Origin: Sipunculus nudus
Taxonomy: Eukaryota > Annelida > Sipuncula > Golfingiida > Sipunculidae
Assembly (NCBI GenBank): GCA_026874595.1
Contig: CM049312.1
Coordinates: 54,253,429 to 54,317,428, forward strand
Direction of reading: 5' to 3'
DNA length: 64,000 nucleotides
A program made the translations under genes and the position numbers. Positions 1-13,400 of the stretch are shown here, piece by piece (position 1 is the stretch's first letter; the number at the start of each line of letters is the position of its first letter). Under the pieces are notes generated by a model. That model was given only the letters and a program-made list of their open reading frames with translations, did no database searches and had not been told where the DNA came from.

Positions 1-649
1 GGAGTGAAATTAATATAATATAAATATCGAGATTGATAAAGTTTGAAAAAAGAGTCAAAAACTTGAAAAAGAATTAATTTTAGTTTTAAAAAAATATTTG
101 CTTAAATTCGTAAATCGATCAGATTATATAATAATACATGTATTAGTATGTTATATATTATCTGGACTTTTGTATCCCTTTTCTAAGATATAAATGTAAC
201 AATTTTTTTAAATATTGTTGAACTCTAACATATTGAAAGACATTTCGTTTTTGCATATGATACATGTATGTTTGTTCCAGCGATGACCTTCTGGGATATA
301 TTGAATTTTCATATTTGTTCAACGTATGGAAAATATATTACTATATTTTATTTTGAATGACATCGAAATTTATAACTGTATTTTAATGCCGTACAAGGGT
401 TAATTATACCATATTAATTATGCAGTGGTGCATCCATAGAGGGCGCAAGCCCGTTCAGACGTATATCTCTTAATTTTCATTTCTTTTCCAGATTACTTTT
501 TTTATTCCCTAGCAATTTCATTATTATATTTATTACTTTCCAATTCATAAATTGGCTATTTACTCCACTGAGAGAGCATACAAATATGTACTAGTATAAT
601 GAGATAGGAAGTATTTCCGTTATCACACTTTACTCGATAATAACACCGA

Positions 650-651
<2 letters not shown>
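1..651. other. AT-rich DNA, nothing recognised
   Basis: No splice-bounded coding frame or repeat signature seen on either strand. Confidence 0.5.
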
Positions 652-702
<51 letters not shown>

Positions 703-710
703 TATATATT
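652..710. repeat. (TA)n microsatellite
   Basis: A nearly pure TA run with one G interruption at 701. It produces spurious IYIYIY frames. Confidence 0.95.
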
Positions 711-1379
711 AAATTTACAAATAAAAAAATAAGAACTTATAGTTTTCCGATTATGTGTCATGTATTGCATCATACACTCATTATAAGCAGAATCATGCAT
801 AAGCAATTTTAATATATGCATGCAACTATAACTATAATGATACTGTATTTTGGGCACAGTGCGTCTCTGTGACTTCCAAGTTATACACATTGGATAACAT
901 CCAAGCACTTCTGACTGACTTCCGAGATGGCTTCCGAGCACAAAATCTTCTATAACGTTCAGATTAAACAATGGATAACTATTATTCTTCACAGAATGAT
1001 AAAAAAAGATCTTATTCTATCGGGGAAAAAACCAAAACGGTATTGAAGCGTTAGCATTTGTATATGCTTTAAACTGCTTTCATTGGTTTCCGGCTTCCGG
1101 CTTCCGACTTCCAATTTTACATACACGACCGCGCCATGACACATTTAGTTTTGAATGAGAAGTACCGCTTCACATGAATCGGTGCCACAGTGATGAAAGG
1201 AGGTAATAATTGAAATTATTTTTGTGTAACAACATTTTTTCTTCGATATTTAGCACATATAATACGACTATATAAGCCTGTGATGCCAAATAATACCAGA
1301 CAGCAAATATTTTGATCCGACCCTTAGAATGGGCGTTCTGTTGTGACTGCCATCATGACTCCAGGCCCTATCAGTTTTT

Positions 1380-1828
1380 TTTTCCGAAGGCCTGAGTGTC
1401 ATGTTGTCATGGCTACATCTTGGATAGCTTTCTTGATTTTATGACAGGTAGCGCCACCTACATTCACATGTACCATTCACAGGAACCGTTTGTCCGATTG
1501 GGACAAAATTTTTCACGTGTATAGATCTCACATAGCTCCTTATCATATGCAAAACTGCTGGCACTACCTGCAACCATTTTTGCACAGCGCCCGTCTGTTT
1601 GTCTGCCATGTGATAAAATCACTCATACCTCGGCAGTGGTTTGACTTTTTGCATTTGTATACAACTTTGATAGCTTTCTGGATTTTGTGGTAGGTGGTAC
1701 AACCTACATACACATTTCGGCTGCAGACATCCATGCTAATATGCAACACATCTCACTCTATTTCCCCTTGTTACTCAATCCATGCCTCACTTTTCTGTCC
1801 CACTCTGATTTCGGCGGATACACGTAGT
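1380..1828. repeat. Truncated copy of the RFC5-intron-2 repeat family
   Basis: Carries the same module as 20.6-22.3 kb: ATGACAGGT(A/G)GCGCCACCTACATTCAC, the block around CAACCATTTTTGCACAG, and an identical distal end (positions 1721-1828 match 22192-22302 closely). It lacks the hairpin head. Confidence 0.8.
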
Positions 1829-3756
1829 TGATTTTCCACTACCCGTATTCCAGCTTTATCAAGCTGATTGTCTTTTCAGGTTTTTACTTAACATGCAGGC
1901 ATAAATGAGTATAAATGACTGCTTACCTGTGTATGGATCAGAAATCTTAATTCACGGTTTTATTCAGTAGATAACTTCCCTTTTGTATATACATATCCAA
2001 AATTAGAAAAGAACATGAACAAAGAGCTATCAGTAGTATGTAAAGACAAAATATCACAGAAATCCATCTATCATTTCATGAGTTATGGGTGGATAAATGA
2101 TGTAAAGACAGAGAAATTAGTGCAGGTGGGGACACCAGTCTGAGTCTTTAACAAAAGATAACAGACCACAATCTTCAAGCAATCAATTTTTAGAACAATC
2201 CACCCACTGATTTATGAGAAATCCAATGTCTTCTCACTAAATATGGAATTATTCAAGCTCAGGGTACTCATACAGTAATGGTCAGTAAAGCCATAAATTG
2301 ACTACCCAAATACTTATATATATATATGTGCATGCACAATCTGAAAGATATCTACCAATTAAATCTGGAATCAACTGCTCATCCTAATATTGTCAAGTTA
2401 CAGTGATGTTCAACATCAAGTTCAACATCAACAGTTTCTGAACTCTTCAAAGAACTCAGATAAACGGGACTTTTACAATGTTCAAACTGTGACTGACCCT
2501 GAGATTTCAACAGTGTGTGCGTCTAACGGATATAGTGTTTTGGCAATCACTAATGGAAATAACATCAAAATGACTCAGTTTCACATGCAAGTGGACCTTG
2601 CAAAATATTATTCACATGACACATGGTTACAAATATATATATTTGTTGCAAAATTATGAATAAACTTATATGATTATATGAATAAAATAGTTTTAAATAA
2701 ATTTGTCTAATATTCCATTATTGATCTAATTTTAACATCAGGTCTGACCAAGCTTGTAAACCATAAGTAAAATCTCAAAGGCAACAACTGTTATGATAAA
2801 AATAAAGCAAAGTAAAAACCCATGTGTGTCAACAAATGATTTTAAATTGTACAGACATCACTGATCTTAACGTCATGGTGACCTGGCCCTGTGATAAACA
2901 GGACGTGATATATATAAAAATATAAATACTATGGTGGATATATGCAGTGGAGGTATGAACAGCTATTACTGGTTGAAAAGGTGGAAGGAATTTAACTATT
3001 ATATGAGAATATTAATACCCCATATTATTTCTGTTCCAGCTGATATTCTATGAAATAGGATTAATTTCACAAACAAAAATATATACCTACAATAATTATT
3101 TTCATTTTAAGATTTCAATGCAAAACATTTTAACCTCAAAAGCTGACTACACCAAAGTCTCACTTCCAAAGTGGTAAAACCTAAGTTTTAACTCAAAGAA
3201 TATAAATCACTGAGAGAGTCTGACCATTTTTGAAGATATTTCATCAACATATGTACTCAGTCTCCACTATATAACAAATGCCTGTATGAGCAACTGTTTA
3301 CTGTAACAGTTCATCATGACTAATTGCCTAGTAATTGGACACACCTGAGGTCAAGTAGGGCAAAGTATGATAATGCCAAAGGTAAGTGCAGGAACTCTAT
3401 AGGACCTAGTGATGCAAAAGCTGTCAAACATAGTGCAGCTCCAATCCCTAGGACCTGTGCCTAACATGTTTGAGTTCCAAGCTGTGTTTGCAAGCCATTA
3501 CATAATAAAGCAACCCCTCCCTAAGAAAGCAGCAGACAGACATGTAACCAAGTCCCAGCCAAAAGGTCACATGAGGTCATGGTAACACCTGCATGGGAGA
3601 AATTAAGCATGTAATACTTCAACAGGAAAACTACCAAGTTCTAAATGTACATGCATCAAATCGATAAACAAACAAGGTCTGTATTTTGTTTACTAAGAGC
3701 CATTTTGTTCTTAACCATGTATAACCAATGACCATTTAATAATAAGAAAATTATAA
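1829..3756. other. Intergenic AT-rich DNA
   Basis: A frame at 2390-2659 encodes no recognised domain and lacks splice context. Nothing else seen. Confidence 0.4.
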
Positions 3757-4610
3757 GGAAGTGGCTTAACAGCCGTCAGGGTGCTGGCAGTTTAGTCCAC
3801 AGGCTAAACAGCTGGCAGGGGAAACTGACCTTGCCGGCAGTCTACCCCACAGGCTAAACTGCCAGCAAATTAATGTATGCTCTATTTCAGTGTTATAATC
3901 CGTACCTTCCATCGTTATTTCGACAGTGAGCTGACAATATAGTGCTGACTTACCAAATTAACTGTTTTGTTGGTCTATATGTAATAAGTATTTTGAGTAC
4001 TAATGAGAAGGTATTAAAGGTGCACATTTGTGATATTTACATGGTAGTTTTATATAAATATTCTGATAAAACATGTAATATTTACAGGATATTTTATAGA
4101 TTTTGTGATAAAAATATGTCAGAAATGTGAATGTGTGTCGAGAGACTGTTTATAGTTTATACACTAGTGTGCTTATGACCAATAACTAATTAGTGTGTGA
4201 AAACAAACAACTCAGGATATGTCAAATAAATGGCCAAAGGATTAGCTAATTACTTGATTAGAGATAGAATCAATAATCAAACAATCTTACACCACACCCA
4301 ATTAAAGCTATGGAGCCTGGCTATTGTGTTGTGAGATGATGCAAGAAATATCCAAACCATATGGCATTTCTTACAAAAGACTATCAAAATATCTAATTTG
4401 GTAAGTCAGCACTATATTGTCAAAATAAATAATTTAATAATAATGGAGAGTAGGGAGTATCACACTGAAATAGAGCATACAATTAAATGTTACATTCAAT
4501 TGCCAAAAGTTCAGCCAGTGGGCTAGACTGCCGGCAAGGTCAATATTCCCGCTGGCTGTATAGCCTGTGGACTAAACTGCCGGCACCCTGCTGGCTGTTT
4601 AGCCACTTCC
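3757..4610. mobile_element. Foldback (long-TIR) element, about 854 bp
   Basis: Left arm 3757-3959 and right arm 4395-4610 are inverted copies of each other with few differences. Ends are GGAAGTGGC and GCCACTTCC; the inner limits are GTGCTGACTTACCAAATT and its complement. Each arm also contains internally repeated GGCAGT(T/C)TA-type blocks around CACAGGCTAAAC. The centre has no coding frame. It is a non-autonomous DNA element; the flanks aaaattata and aaattttaac may be a degenerate target duplication. Confidence 0.85.
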
Positions 4611-5245
4611 AAATTTTAACAGATTCTGTGTGTGGCTTTTGGACTGTGACTGAAATCTACAAGCCTGAATAACTTCATTTTTAACATGAACTCTCAGGCT
4701 AAGAATAGTAAGATCATCAAAGCTCATTCACTGTCAACAACTACATGCAATGTCAACAAAAGTATTTTAAGAATAAAAGCAACTGTCACACTGTCAAGTA
4801 AAGTCTTCAATTTGCAAATATTTTTCAGTCATATGGTGTATTGTATTGCATGTACATAATGACACTGCATATCTGATATATGCATAAATTAAACAGGCCA
4901 ATGAAATTTTCCAAGCAGTTATATATCTAGGTCCATGTTATGTTTGTTGATATGGTATCAATTCTCATTTCTCAACCTCTTCTCCAATCGCATTTATCCT
5001 ACGTTGCAATTTTGCAAATATTTTCGTAAATCGTGCATTAATGACTGCACCAGTTCTAGGTATAGACATGGGTATCAATTGTCACGAATGACGACCACAA
5101 ATCACAATACAAAATGGGCACCTGACACCAGTGAGAGTGAAATGCTGAGCCAAGACCCACCTGACAATTGACATATACACTGACAGTCACTGCCATAACT
5201 TTATTAAACACCTCAGCATTAAAGATTGGAAACCAGAGGCCTTAC
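4611..5245. other. AT-rich DNA left of the 5246 exon
   Basis: On the minus strand this would be the first intron of the unidentified gene. No second exon recognised. Confidence 0.4.
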
Positions 5246-5407
5246 CTCAGACTCCCTGATATCTCTCTGCGTGATTTCTTCTGTGGTTGCACATAAAGTT
5301 CGCAGACCATCCAAATGTTTGGCTGTGAAATCGATCATGCATTGTGTCATATCACAAGTTTCAACTGCTTTCCTAACCTCCTCGCTTTCCTCTGTATCTG
5401 ACGCCAT
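5246..5407 (-). CDS. First coding exon of an unidentified gene (54 codons)
   Basis: The frame opens with ATG in a good context (GAGCATGG) at 5407 and runs 54 codons to a consensus donor (GAG|GTAAGG) at 5246/5245, in phase 0. The peptide starts MASDTEESEEVRKAVETCDM and is acidic, then amphipathic, as in a small helical protein. I do not recognise the family and found no convincing second exon between 1 and 5245, so the rest probably lies beyond a long intron outside the window. DNA just upstream of the ATG (about 5530-5640) is richer in CpG than its surroundings and includes CTCTCGCG, as expected of a promoter. The exon call rests on ATG context, codon-like composition and the donor site; function is unknown. 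Confidence 0.5.
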
Positions 5408-5521
5408 GCTCAGGAGCTTCTCTGGCTGTTTGTCCGTTATGCTAAACTACTGGGAAAATGCAAAATGCCTCTGCTCTCCGCAGTTACATGTCGTTTGTCG
5501 TAAATATTCCTGATCGAATAG

Positions 5522-6017
5522 GAAATTCAGCAACCTACACCAAGGCGGCCATGACAGATCCGCGAACTCTCGCGTGAATCACGCACAAGGAGAAAAAAGA
5601 TACCGTACTGAACCGTTGCCGCCCACGTCATAGAAGCTGTTCTACTTTCCATACCTGCGTAATGACAACAAAAATGACTGCCGCTTGCAGATTTCACCGC
5701 GAAGAGTTAATTCAGACCGACCTCAGCAGACGAAATAAACACATTCTGAACGTCTGAACCATTTTTTTTGTGGCAGTAACGTCCCTAACGGTCATATTTA
5801 GTAACGGGGAAGCCTGTGTTGACGATCTGGTCAAGGCAACGTTTGTTTTGGTTAGCTTTCCCGTAAATGCCAGAAAAGCAAGCATGACTGTTGTTATTCT
5901 TGGAATTGTGTCACTTTGTTTTCAACACTTCTGTTTAATCCGTGGGATGCTTCCCAGCAAACATTTAGAATTCCTACAAATAAACGTTTTAATGCTAGTA
6001 CTACTATTAATTTTTTC

Positions 6018-6019
<2 letters not shown>
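5522..6019. other. Upstream region of the 5246-5407 gene
   Basis: More CpG than elsewhere up to about 5760, probably promoter. The plus-strand frame at 5770 has no recognised domain and ends in a microsatellite. Confidence 0.35.

Positions 6020-6077
<58 letters not shown>
6020..6077. repeat. (TA)n microsatellite
   Basis: An uninterrupted TA run of about 57 bases; frames through it are artefacts. Confidence 0.95.
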
Positions 6078-6081
<4 letters not shown>

Positions 6082-6429
6082 TCTGAGAAAGACAATACCT
6101 GCGCATGTTCATGAAGCACGATATTTGTCTTCCATTCAGGGATTATTTGTACGTTTGTACACTGACCGGAACTGCATGCTTGACATAAATTTTCTACAAG
6201 GCCCAACATATTTTTCCAGATTGTGTCCATGTCTAGAATATCTTATTTTAATTTTATTCATTATCTGATCATGACTAAAAGAACAATATTTTCTAATATT
6301 TTATTTAATTATATTAATATGAATTTGTAAATAAATCTATTATATAAACTGATATATTTAAAACACTCAATTTCCATTTCAAGAGTTGTTCAGAATTGCA
6401 ACTCTATTTAAAACAGTTGCCCTGCCGCG

Positions 6430-6749
6430 TGTTTCGTTTTTCCAGATGTAGATCCATATATGTATCTGTACAGAACCCACCTACCTCCGTACCTGTACCT
6501 ATACCTGACTTCGTTTTTCTTTTCTTTCCTTGCGATCTTTTCCTTTTCGTCTTCGCTAGCTTTACTTGTTTTTTTTTGGCAGCATTTTTTTCTTTTAGTT
6601 TATAGTCAGCCATGTATTTTCTATTATTTTTTATTAGTTTCATTCTTTCCTTTCTTAATTTCTTTATGTAATATTTCGTTTTTTTTTCTCTTTCCAACCT
6701 TTCTTTTCTTTCTCTATTTATTTATTGCTTTCCTTGTTTATTTTCGTTC

Positions 6750-6785
<36 letters not shown>

Positions 6786-6960
6786 GTTCTATTTGTTTCT
6801 TTTCTGACATCGTTTTTGGTCTTTTCTCTGTATATAAATTTCTTTTTTTCTTCTCTATGTTATTTTTCTTTCTGTCTTTTATTCTGTCCTCTTTCCTTTC
6901 TTTTGCATTCATTTTTTTCTTGATATCCTCATGTATTCTGTCATTTCAGTCTTTCTTAAA
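6430..6960. repeat. T/C-rich low-complexity tract with (CT)n at 6749-6786
   Basis: A pyrimidine-rich strand with a CT microsatellite of about 36 bases. Apparent F/S/L-rich frames here are compositional. Confidence 0.85.
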
Positions 6961-8400
6961 TAGGTCAACGAATTTATAAATATACTTTACATTTCTGTTC
7001 GTTATATATAAAATGATCCTTTGTTGTATCATATATGTGTATATTTTAACACTGAATGGATTTAAAATGAGAAAAAGATGAACATATTATATTTAATAGC
7101 AGGTGAATGATTGAAGTAATTAACTTATATGTATTACATTTTTTCTTATTCTTTTTATGATTATGTTATTTCGTCAGAACGGAGGATCATCGCGTTTATT
7201 TACCTTTTCCACATGGGGAATCAAATAACGCCAATGGTATTTTAGTGTATATATCTGACATGAGGGGACAGCACCGTAGCCAGACCACATCTTGCATCTA
7301 CAGGAGTGATGTCACGATTTCAATCAGCTGATGAAGCATGCTTAAAGTCGTGACAACAACAAACGTGTAATACCGAGAAATGTGTTTTGAATGGTAGCTG
7401 GTATTTTTACGACTGTAAAGCAAGTTATCGCCGATAATCTGAGAACAACGAGGCATAACGCCATAATATTTAGTAATTTACTGCATTGTAAATCCTATAG
7501 GTCTCACTTACTACGTCCTGTCTAACTTATTATACATTACCAAGAACACCGGTGCCTTAATTACTACGTTCTTCTACGGCAAGCCACTTTTACGGTGGGA
7601 GAACGCGCATATTGTTATGTACCTTAACGGATCATATGGAATACCGTGCAAAAAAATGCCGCGAACGTCACGAGAACGCGGTCTTCAATTTCAATGTCAC
7701 GGTCTGGCTTGCCATGGATGAACCGTTAGACGCCATTAAAGGACGTGGTATGTGAGACCCCACACTGGCTCGGACTCGCAAGCGTACGATTCTGCTATTT
7801 AGGGATTGTTGGAGTCAAAATTTGACCCCCATAATTCACCGGGGCTTCTTAAATGCACCTTGGCGTAGGTATAAATGAAATGAAGAGGACAATGTAGTCC
7901 GTTCAAATTTGTTTGATAACAGTTGTTTTAAGGCAAATTACAAAAACATGAGTGTTTTTTTTTGGTAAGGACTTTACGGAATATATAATATTTTGGAAGC
8001 ATGCGCATGTGAAATGTTAACAGAAGGTATTTCCTTGAATGTAACAAATTTTGATTTCGAAGTTTGACAGTTAGAGAAATATAGTCCCGGCCGTCCCACA
8101 ATGCCCAAACAGAAGGGGTTAGTTTTGAGTAGAAAATACGTAGCGGAAGGAAAGTGAGATCCAGGTTTAATCGGTCCCCGGGCCCGCTTGCATGGCGAAA
8201 ACGGCTGCTCGAATAAATCCTTTCATGGTACATTTTTTACCTTTAAACTTCATATACAAAGCCGTGATTGCAATGTTTGCACAATATGCATTATACTGCA
8301 CTGCTATATGTAGAAAATATACAGTGCCAAAGTTTCACATGCATGTTGGCAGAAGAGAGTCTTATCTTGAAACTCTCGTCTGAAATGCAATTTTAAATAA
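6961..8400. other. Intergenic DNA, no gene recognised
   Basis: Short frames only, without splice context. The 7560-7800 stretch is less AT-rich. Confidence 0.4.
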
Positions 8401-8650
8401 ATTTTTCTTCTTTTCTTTTCATGTCTGTTCTTGTCATATTTTCATTTTTTTATTACTTTTTATTTTCTTTTATGTTCTTTCCTTTTCTTCCTTTCTTTAT
8501 TCTTTTCTTTTATTTATAGTTTTCAAAATTTTCTCTTTTTTTTTGCGGGAATCGTGATTCACATTGTTTACTCTTTCTTTCAATGTTTTTCTTTGGTCTT
8601 CCTTCTTCTTTTCTTTCTTTTCTTGTTTCTTTGTCTTTCTAAAGTTGTAC
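8401..8650. repeat. T-rich low-complexity tract
   Basis: TTTCTTTTC-type sequence. The frame at 8431-8787 is compositional. Confidence 0.8.
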
Positions 8651-9389
8651 GCGGTCAAAGATTGCAAACTTCCGAGGCCGGCATGCAGACATCCCTGCCA
8701 GGCTCTCTGAAATATAATTTCAGCGTTGGTGCCTTGAAATATCCATTGGCCCATGAATACAGTCTTATTTATCCTGTTCCAGTTTAACTTTGGATAATCT
8801 ATTATCTGCACAATGTAATTACCAATTTAACTTCGCATTAAAACCTCTAGCTTCAACTAAAATACGTTAAATATAATTGATATGAAGAAGCATTTCTGAT
8901 TGCATGCGTTTAAATATCATGTTTCTGTGACATATAGGTCTCGGGGAATTTTTTTAGCGCGTGTCGCCAAAACTGACATGTCAAGCCCGGGCGCTTTTTC
9001 CAACAGAAAAACTGAGAAACTGGACCGAAATGTACACTACTGTGTGCGCAGTGCCATGGTACAGATTAAACCCTGAACTGTCACATCATGAAGATGACTA
9101 TATGTAAATACCCATATTTCCGTTCCAAGAATGCATCAAAGACATGGGATATAACATTATAGTTTCCTAGTATTCAATGCTTAAATCACCTTTGGGTTTC
9201 AGCCGCGCATACACATGTATATTTTCGTGCTGATCTCCTTTCCAGCGAACACCATGGAGATAGAATTTGATTCTAGTAAGTGAGATATTACCTAGCGATC
9301 CCCTTAATAGATAGCGTGCCCTGTTTATCCGCATTTCTTGTCCACACGGTCTTCATGTGGTTAAATACGTTAGCAGGGGCATATGTAGG

Positions 9390-9436
9390 CCCCCCCCCCC
9401 CCCTCCGCCCTTCAAAACACACGCACACACACACAC
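9390..9436. repeat. Poly-C tract plus (CA)n
   Basis: 14 C, then CT-rich spacer, then ACACGCACACACACACAC. Confidence 0.9.
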
Positions 9437-12400
9437 TTTTTTCCGAAGTTACAGGAAGTTGAACTTAGTCATCTGTCAAAAAAAGCTTACTAAAATTACA
9501 GTCTCAGAAACGGCTGGAGCTATCATCACCAAATTTTATGCCAATGTTGGTCACATGAGTTATATATGAAATTGAGGTATTGGTGGCGCCACCTGCATCA
9601 GCATTTTTTGTATGGAGGTCATCAGTGCCCGTACCATACTGAGGGCTACAAAAAACTTCTTCTCTGAAACCATATGGCAAAATTGTTTAATATCGCACAG
9701 AAATGATTCTAGGGTAGTGCTTTCTGAAGTTTGTCCAAATGGTTTTAGTTCAGTGACTTTTGGCTAAGTTATGAGAAGCTGAATTTAGTCATATGCCATA
9801 ACAACCCATTTTAGCTCAGTGGATACAAAGATCTTTTTCTCAAAAACCACTGGGCCAAATTCTTAAATCTCACAGGTTAATTGTCCTTAGATGTTGATGA
9901 TTTAAGTTTGTTCAAACGGTTTTGGTTCAGTGATTTTTAGCTGAGTTACGGGAAGCTTATCTTAGCCATTTTGCTGTACTTTCCTGTACGAGTTATAAAC
10001 CTGCAAAACGTTTTCGACTGATGCCACTGAGGCCAATTTGTTTAATATTTTACAAGAATAATCCCCTGAATAATTCTTATAATAATTGTCTTTAATGGTT
10101 CTAAAGAATGAATTTTGGCTGAATTATAAAGATTGAATTGAGTCATTTTACAATATATGTTAGCTGTGTGAAGCAGTTACATCTAGCCTGGCACCTGTTT
10201 ATCAGCATCCGTTACATCATGCCTCTAGACATTTAGATTCCAGGATAAGCTTTTAAACAACGTAGATTAATGATTTTAGATATTCTTCATACTAGGCAAT
10301 GTTTACAAGTACAGGTGTATAGCTGTCTGTGACTATATAAAGACGGCTGTACATTGATTATAAATAATTAGTACCCATACTCAACTTAATTCAAGATTTT
10401 GCCATCAGTGAGATGTAACTGTATTATAATTTTGCATTCAGTATGCATCTGTAGTATTTTTTCATATATTACTGATTTCTTTTTTTGTTATAAAAAGTCA
10501 GCTGAAAAGCATTTTGTATTTGGAATATGTATTTCAGTTATTTTAAGTAGGGACCACTTTTGTGTACAGGTGGCAGCATTTGGTTTACCAGTGGCAGATT
10601 GCCATGATTTGCTAGTGCCTGGATGTCGGCCATTGGCAAAGATTATGTCAGCTCTATAAATAGCTTTTGCACAGTGCCAGGATTGGAAGAGGCCTATGTG
10701 CTGCAGTCTGACTGCTAAAACAGCTTGGTGTGGTGTTTTTTTTGGAAAGTTCATTGCATTATTTTAAGTCAATGCATGTCTGTTTAATTCAAAGTTATTT
10801 CAAGCAGCGACCTTGAAATTTCTTAAATTTGGCATGTTCATCCATCTTGGAAAGTTTTCTCATAAAAAAAACACCTACTTTTGTTTTTGTAAAATAAATA
10901 AATAACTTTTTCTCAGGAGTGATTTGCAGTATTTGCCTGAAATTGTGTTTATTCATAGATCTTGGACTCCTCCATGTTGGGTTCAAGACTGGTGGCGCCA
11001 TCTTCAATATTTTCCTGTTGAGTCCATCTCTACATGTACTTTGGGTGAAAATTGTCCATATCTGAGGAGTGGGTCAAGGTATTGTTCTGAAATTTGGCAT
11101 GTTCATCCATCTTGGAAAGATGTCACGTAAACCAGATAGATGGCGCCACCTAGCTTCTGGTTGGTGAATTTTGGCCAAGTTACAGGAAGTTGAACTTAGT
11201 CATCTGTCCAAAAAAGCATACTAAAATTACATTCTCAGAAACGGCCGGAGCTATCACTACCAAATTTTATGCCAGTGTTGGTCACATGAGTCATATATGA
11301 AATTCAGGTATTGGTGGCGCCACCTGCATTGACCTTTTTTGTACGGGGGCCATCGGTCATCTGTACATTATCCAGTAATTTCTCATGAATAGCAAGAGCT
11401 AACATCCTCAGATTTTATGCAATAATCTGTCACATTTCAAATGTTGTTGGATTCAGCTTATTTGTTTGCTATCTGCATCTACTTAGATTTTATAGGGAAA
11501 AGGCTGAAAAACCTTTAAAAGTCTTCTTCTTGTGAACGGTTCAGCCAAATTGTTCAGTCTTTTACAAAAATGACCCAAGAGACGAGCCCTCTCAAATTTG
11601 TTCAAATGGTTTGCGTTTGATGAATTTTGGCGGAGTTACGCAAATTTGAATTTAGTCATTTGGCCAAGTAAGCATACTGACATAGCAATCTCAGAAATGA
11701 CTGGAGCTAGCATCACCAAGTATTGTGCAAAGTTGGTCACATGACTCATATTTGAAATTGCAGATTACATGGCGCCACCTACATTGACCTGTTTTTTTAT
11801 GGGCAAAAAAAAAACCAAACTCATAATTGTAGCTTGTTTCAGCTTAAAAATGTTTATGATGAAACTGTCAAGTTGAATCGTTCAATTTTTCACAAGAACT
11901 ATCCTAGGACATGGTTCTTTCAATCATTTAAGGATAGAGTTTGCTGAGTTTTAGTTGAGTCGTGCAAAGCTTAAGTTGGTCTTATGGCCATTATTAAGTT
12001 TATTTCAAACTGAGGACTGCAATAGTGTTCTTCTACAAAAATGTTGTTTCAAATATAACTTCTGTAACACTGCAGAAAATTATTCTTAGGTGGCTTTTGT
12101 TCAAGTTTACTTGAATGATTTTTGGCAGAATTATTGGACTTTTAACAATGAAAGGACTGCATCTTTTATTATTCTAGATATTTTGGGTCACGTGAACACC
12201 TCATGGGCAACATGTGATCACCTCATGGGTGTAATGCCCTCAGGGCTGCATGTGGAGCCAGTCTGTGAGCTTATGCAATGGTGTAGCTACTATTTCAAAT
12301 TTGGTGACAGGCCAAAGGTCAGTCTGGATCTATTTATAGCTTTGGCAGACTGCCAACTGTATCAGGTAAGGCAACAGGTCAAGAGTTCACTCAGTGCAGC

Positions 12401-13060
12401 CATGTATAGGTCAAGAGTTCACTCAGTGCAGTAGCTGCATTCTATTTATAGCTTTGGCAGACTGCACACTGCATCAGATTTGGCACCAAACTTCAGCCTG
12501 GATCTATTTATAGCTTTGGCAGACTGCAAATTGTGTCAGATTTTGCAACAGGTCAAATGTTCACTCAGTGTTGCCAGGTAAAGGTCAAAATTCACTTAGT
12601 CTAGCTAGGTGCAGGTCAAGAGTTCAGTGCAGTAGCTTGAGATAGCAATTTGTCACAGTTCACTCGGGGCAACTGCCTTTCTCACCTAAGCCTGGTCAGC
12701 CTAGTGCATCAGACTCAAGGTAAGTTTGATGTATTTGCCTGATATTTTGACCTGTCTATGCGTCTCTTTCACAAGAAAGGTGTCGCCACCTACAATGACT
12801 TTTCCTCTACAAAGGAATTTAATATATCAGATTGAAATTGGGCATATTTATACATATCGGATAGCTTTGTCTTATACAAGACTGGTGGTGCCACCTAAAA
12901 TAATTTTTGCACAGTGTATGTCCCTGCTTAGTTCTCAGGAGGGGTTTGATATATCAGTCTGACATTGGGCATATGTATAAGCCTATATCTCTGATAGCTT
13001 CGTTGTATACAAGACTGGTGGTGCTAGCTACAATCATTTTTGTGTTGTGTGCACCCATGC
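9437..13060. repeat. Modular interspersed-repeat array with GGCGCC palindromes
   Basis: Repeated modules include one at 9507-9600 that recurs at 11240-11330 and, diverged, at 11693-11785. Each reads GAAACGGC(T/C)GGAGCTATCA, a short body, then GGTGGCGCCACCTGCAT. Palindrome cores lie at 9582, 11141, 11312 and 11771, with degenerate ones at 10991, 12781 and 12885. A sub-array at 12320-12620 has three copies of TATAGCTTTGGCAGACTGC. No coding capacity. Confidence 0.75.
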
Positions 13061-13237
13061 CAGAATTTCAGCAGTGATGTTTGTGTAATTGCTTCTTATT
13101 CAAAATGATTAGTACCTGCATTGTCCATAGGCCTATACATGTTACAAGTGTACTTGAAAAATAATGGTCCAGCATTGAAGCATTACACCTGGTGTATATC
13201 CCATTGCACAGGTTCGCATAAAGCCTGTAGGCCTTGT

Positions 13238-13256
13238 CCCCCCCCCCCCCCCCCCC
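13238..13256. repeat. Poly-C tract (19 C)
   Basis: A pure C run just before GGGATCC; it lies 145 bp left of the 13401 element. Confidence 0.95.
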
Positions 13257-13400
13257 GGGATCCACTACTGGGTCAACATCCTGATTCAACATATAATGAC
13301 ATTTGGTTTCTAGAAGCTGAAAAATCAACATTAAAGAGCATGTAGTGGCAACCTTTATGAGCAAGTTTACAGTGCTTTCTTCCCCTCCTATGTTGATAAG

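Noticed and set aside
2390-2659. 89-aa plus-strand frame as a gene
   Set aside because: No recognised motif, no splice signals around it and no conserved features; kept only as intergenic sequence.
5770-6230. Frames containing long IYIYIY runs
   Set aside because: They are translations of the (TA)n microsatellite.
6396-6979. Long F/S/L-rich plus-strand frames that look like membrane proteins
   Set aside because: They arise from a T/C-rich low-complexity tract with (CT)n; the opposite strand gives K/R/E runs.
8431-8787. 118-aa frame with apparent hydrophobic segments
   Set aside because: The first two thirds are T-rich low-complexity DNA; no splice or start support.
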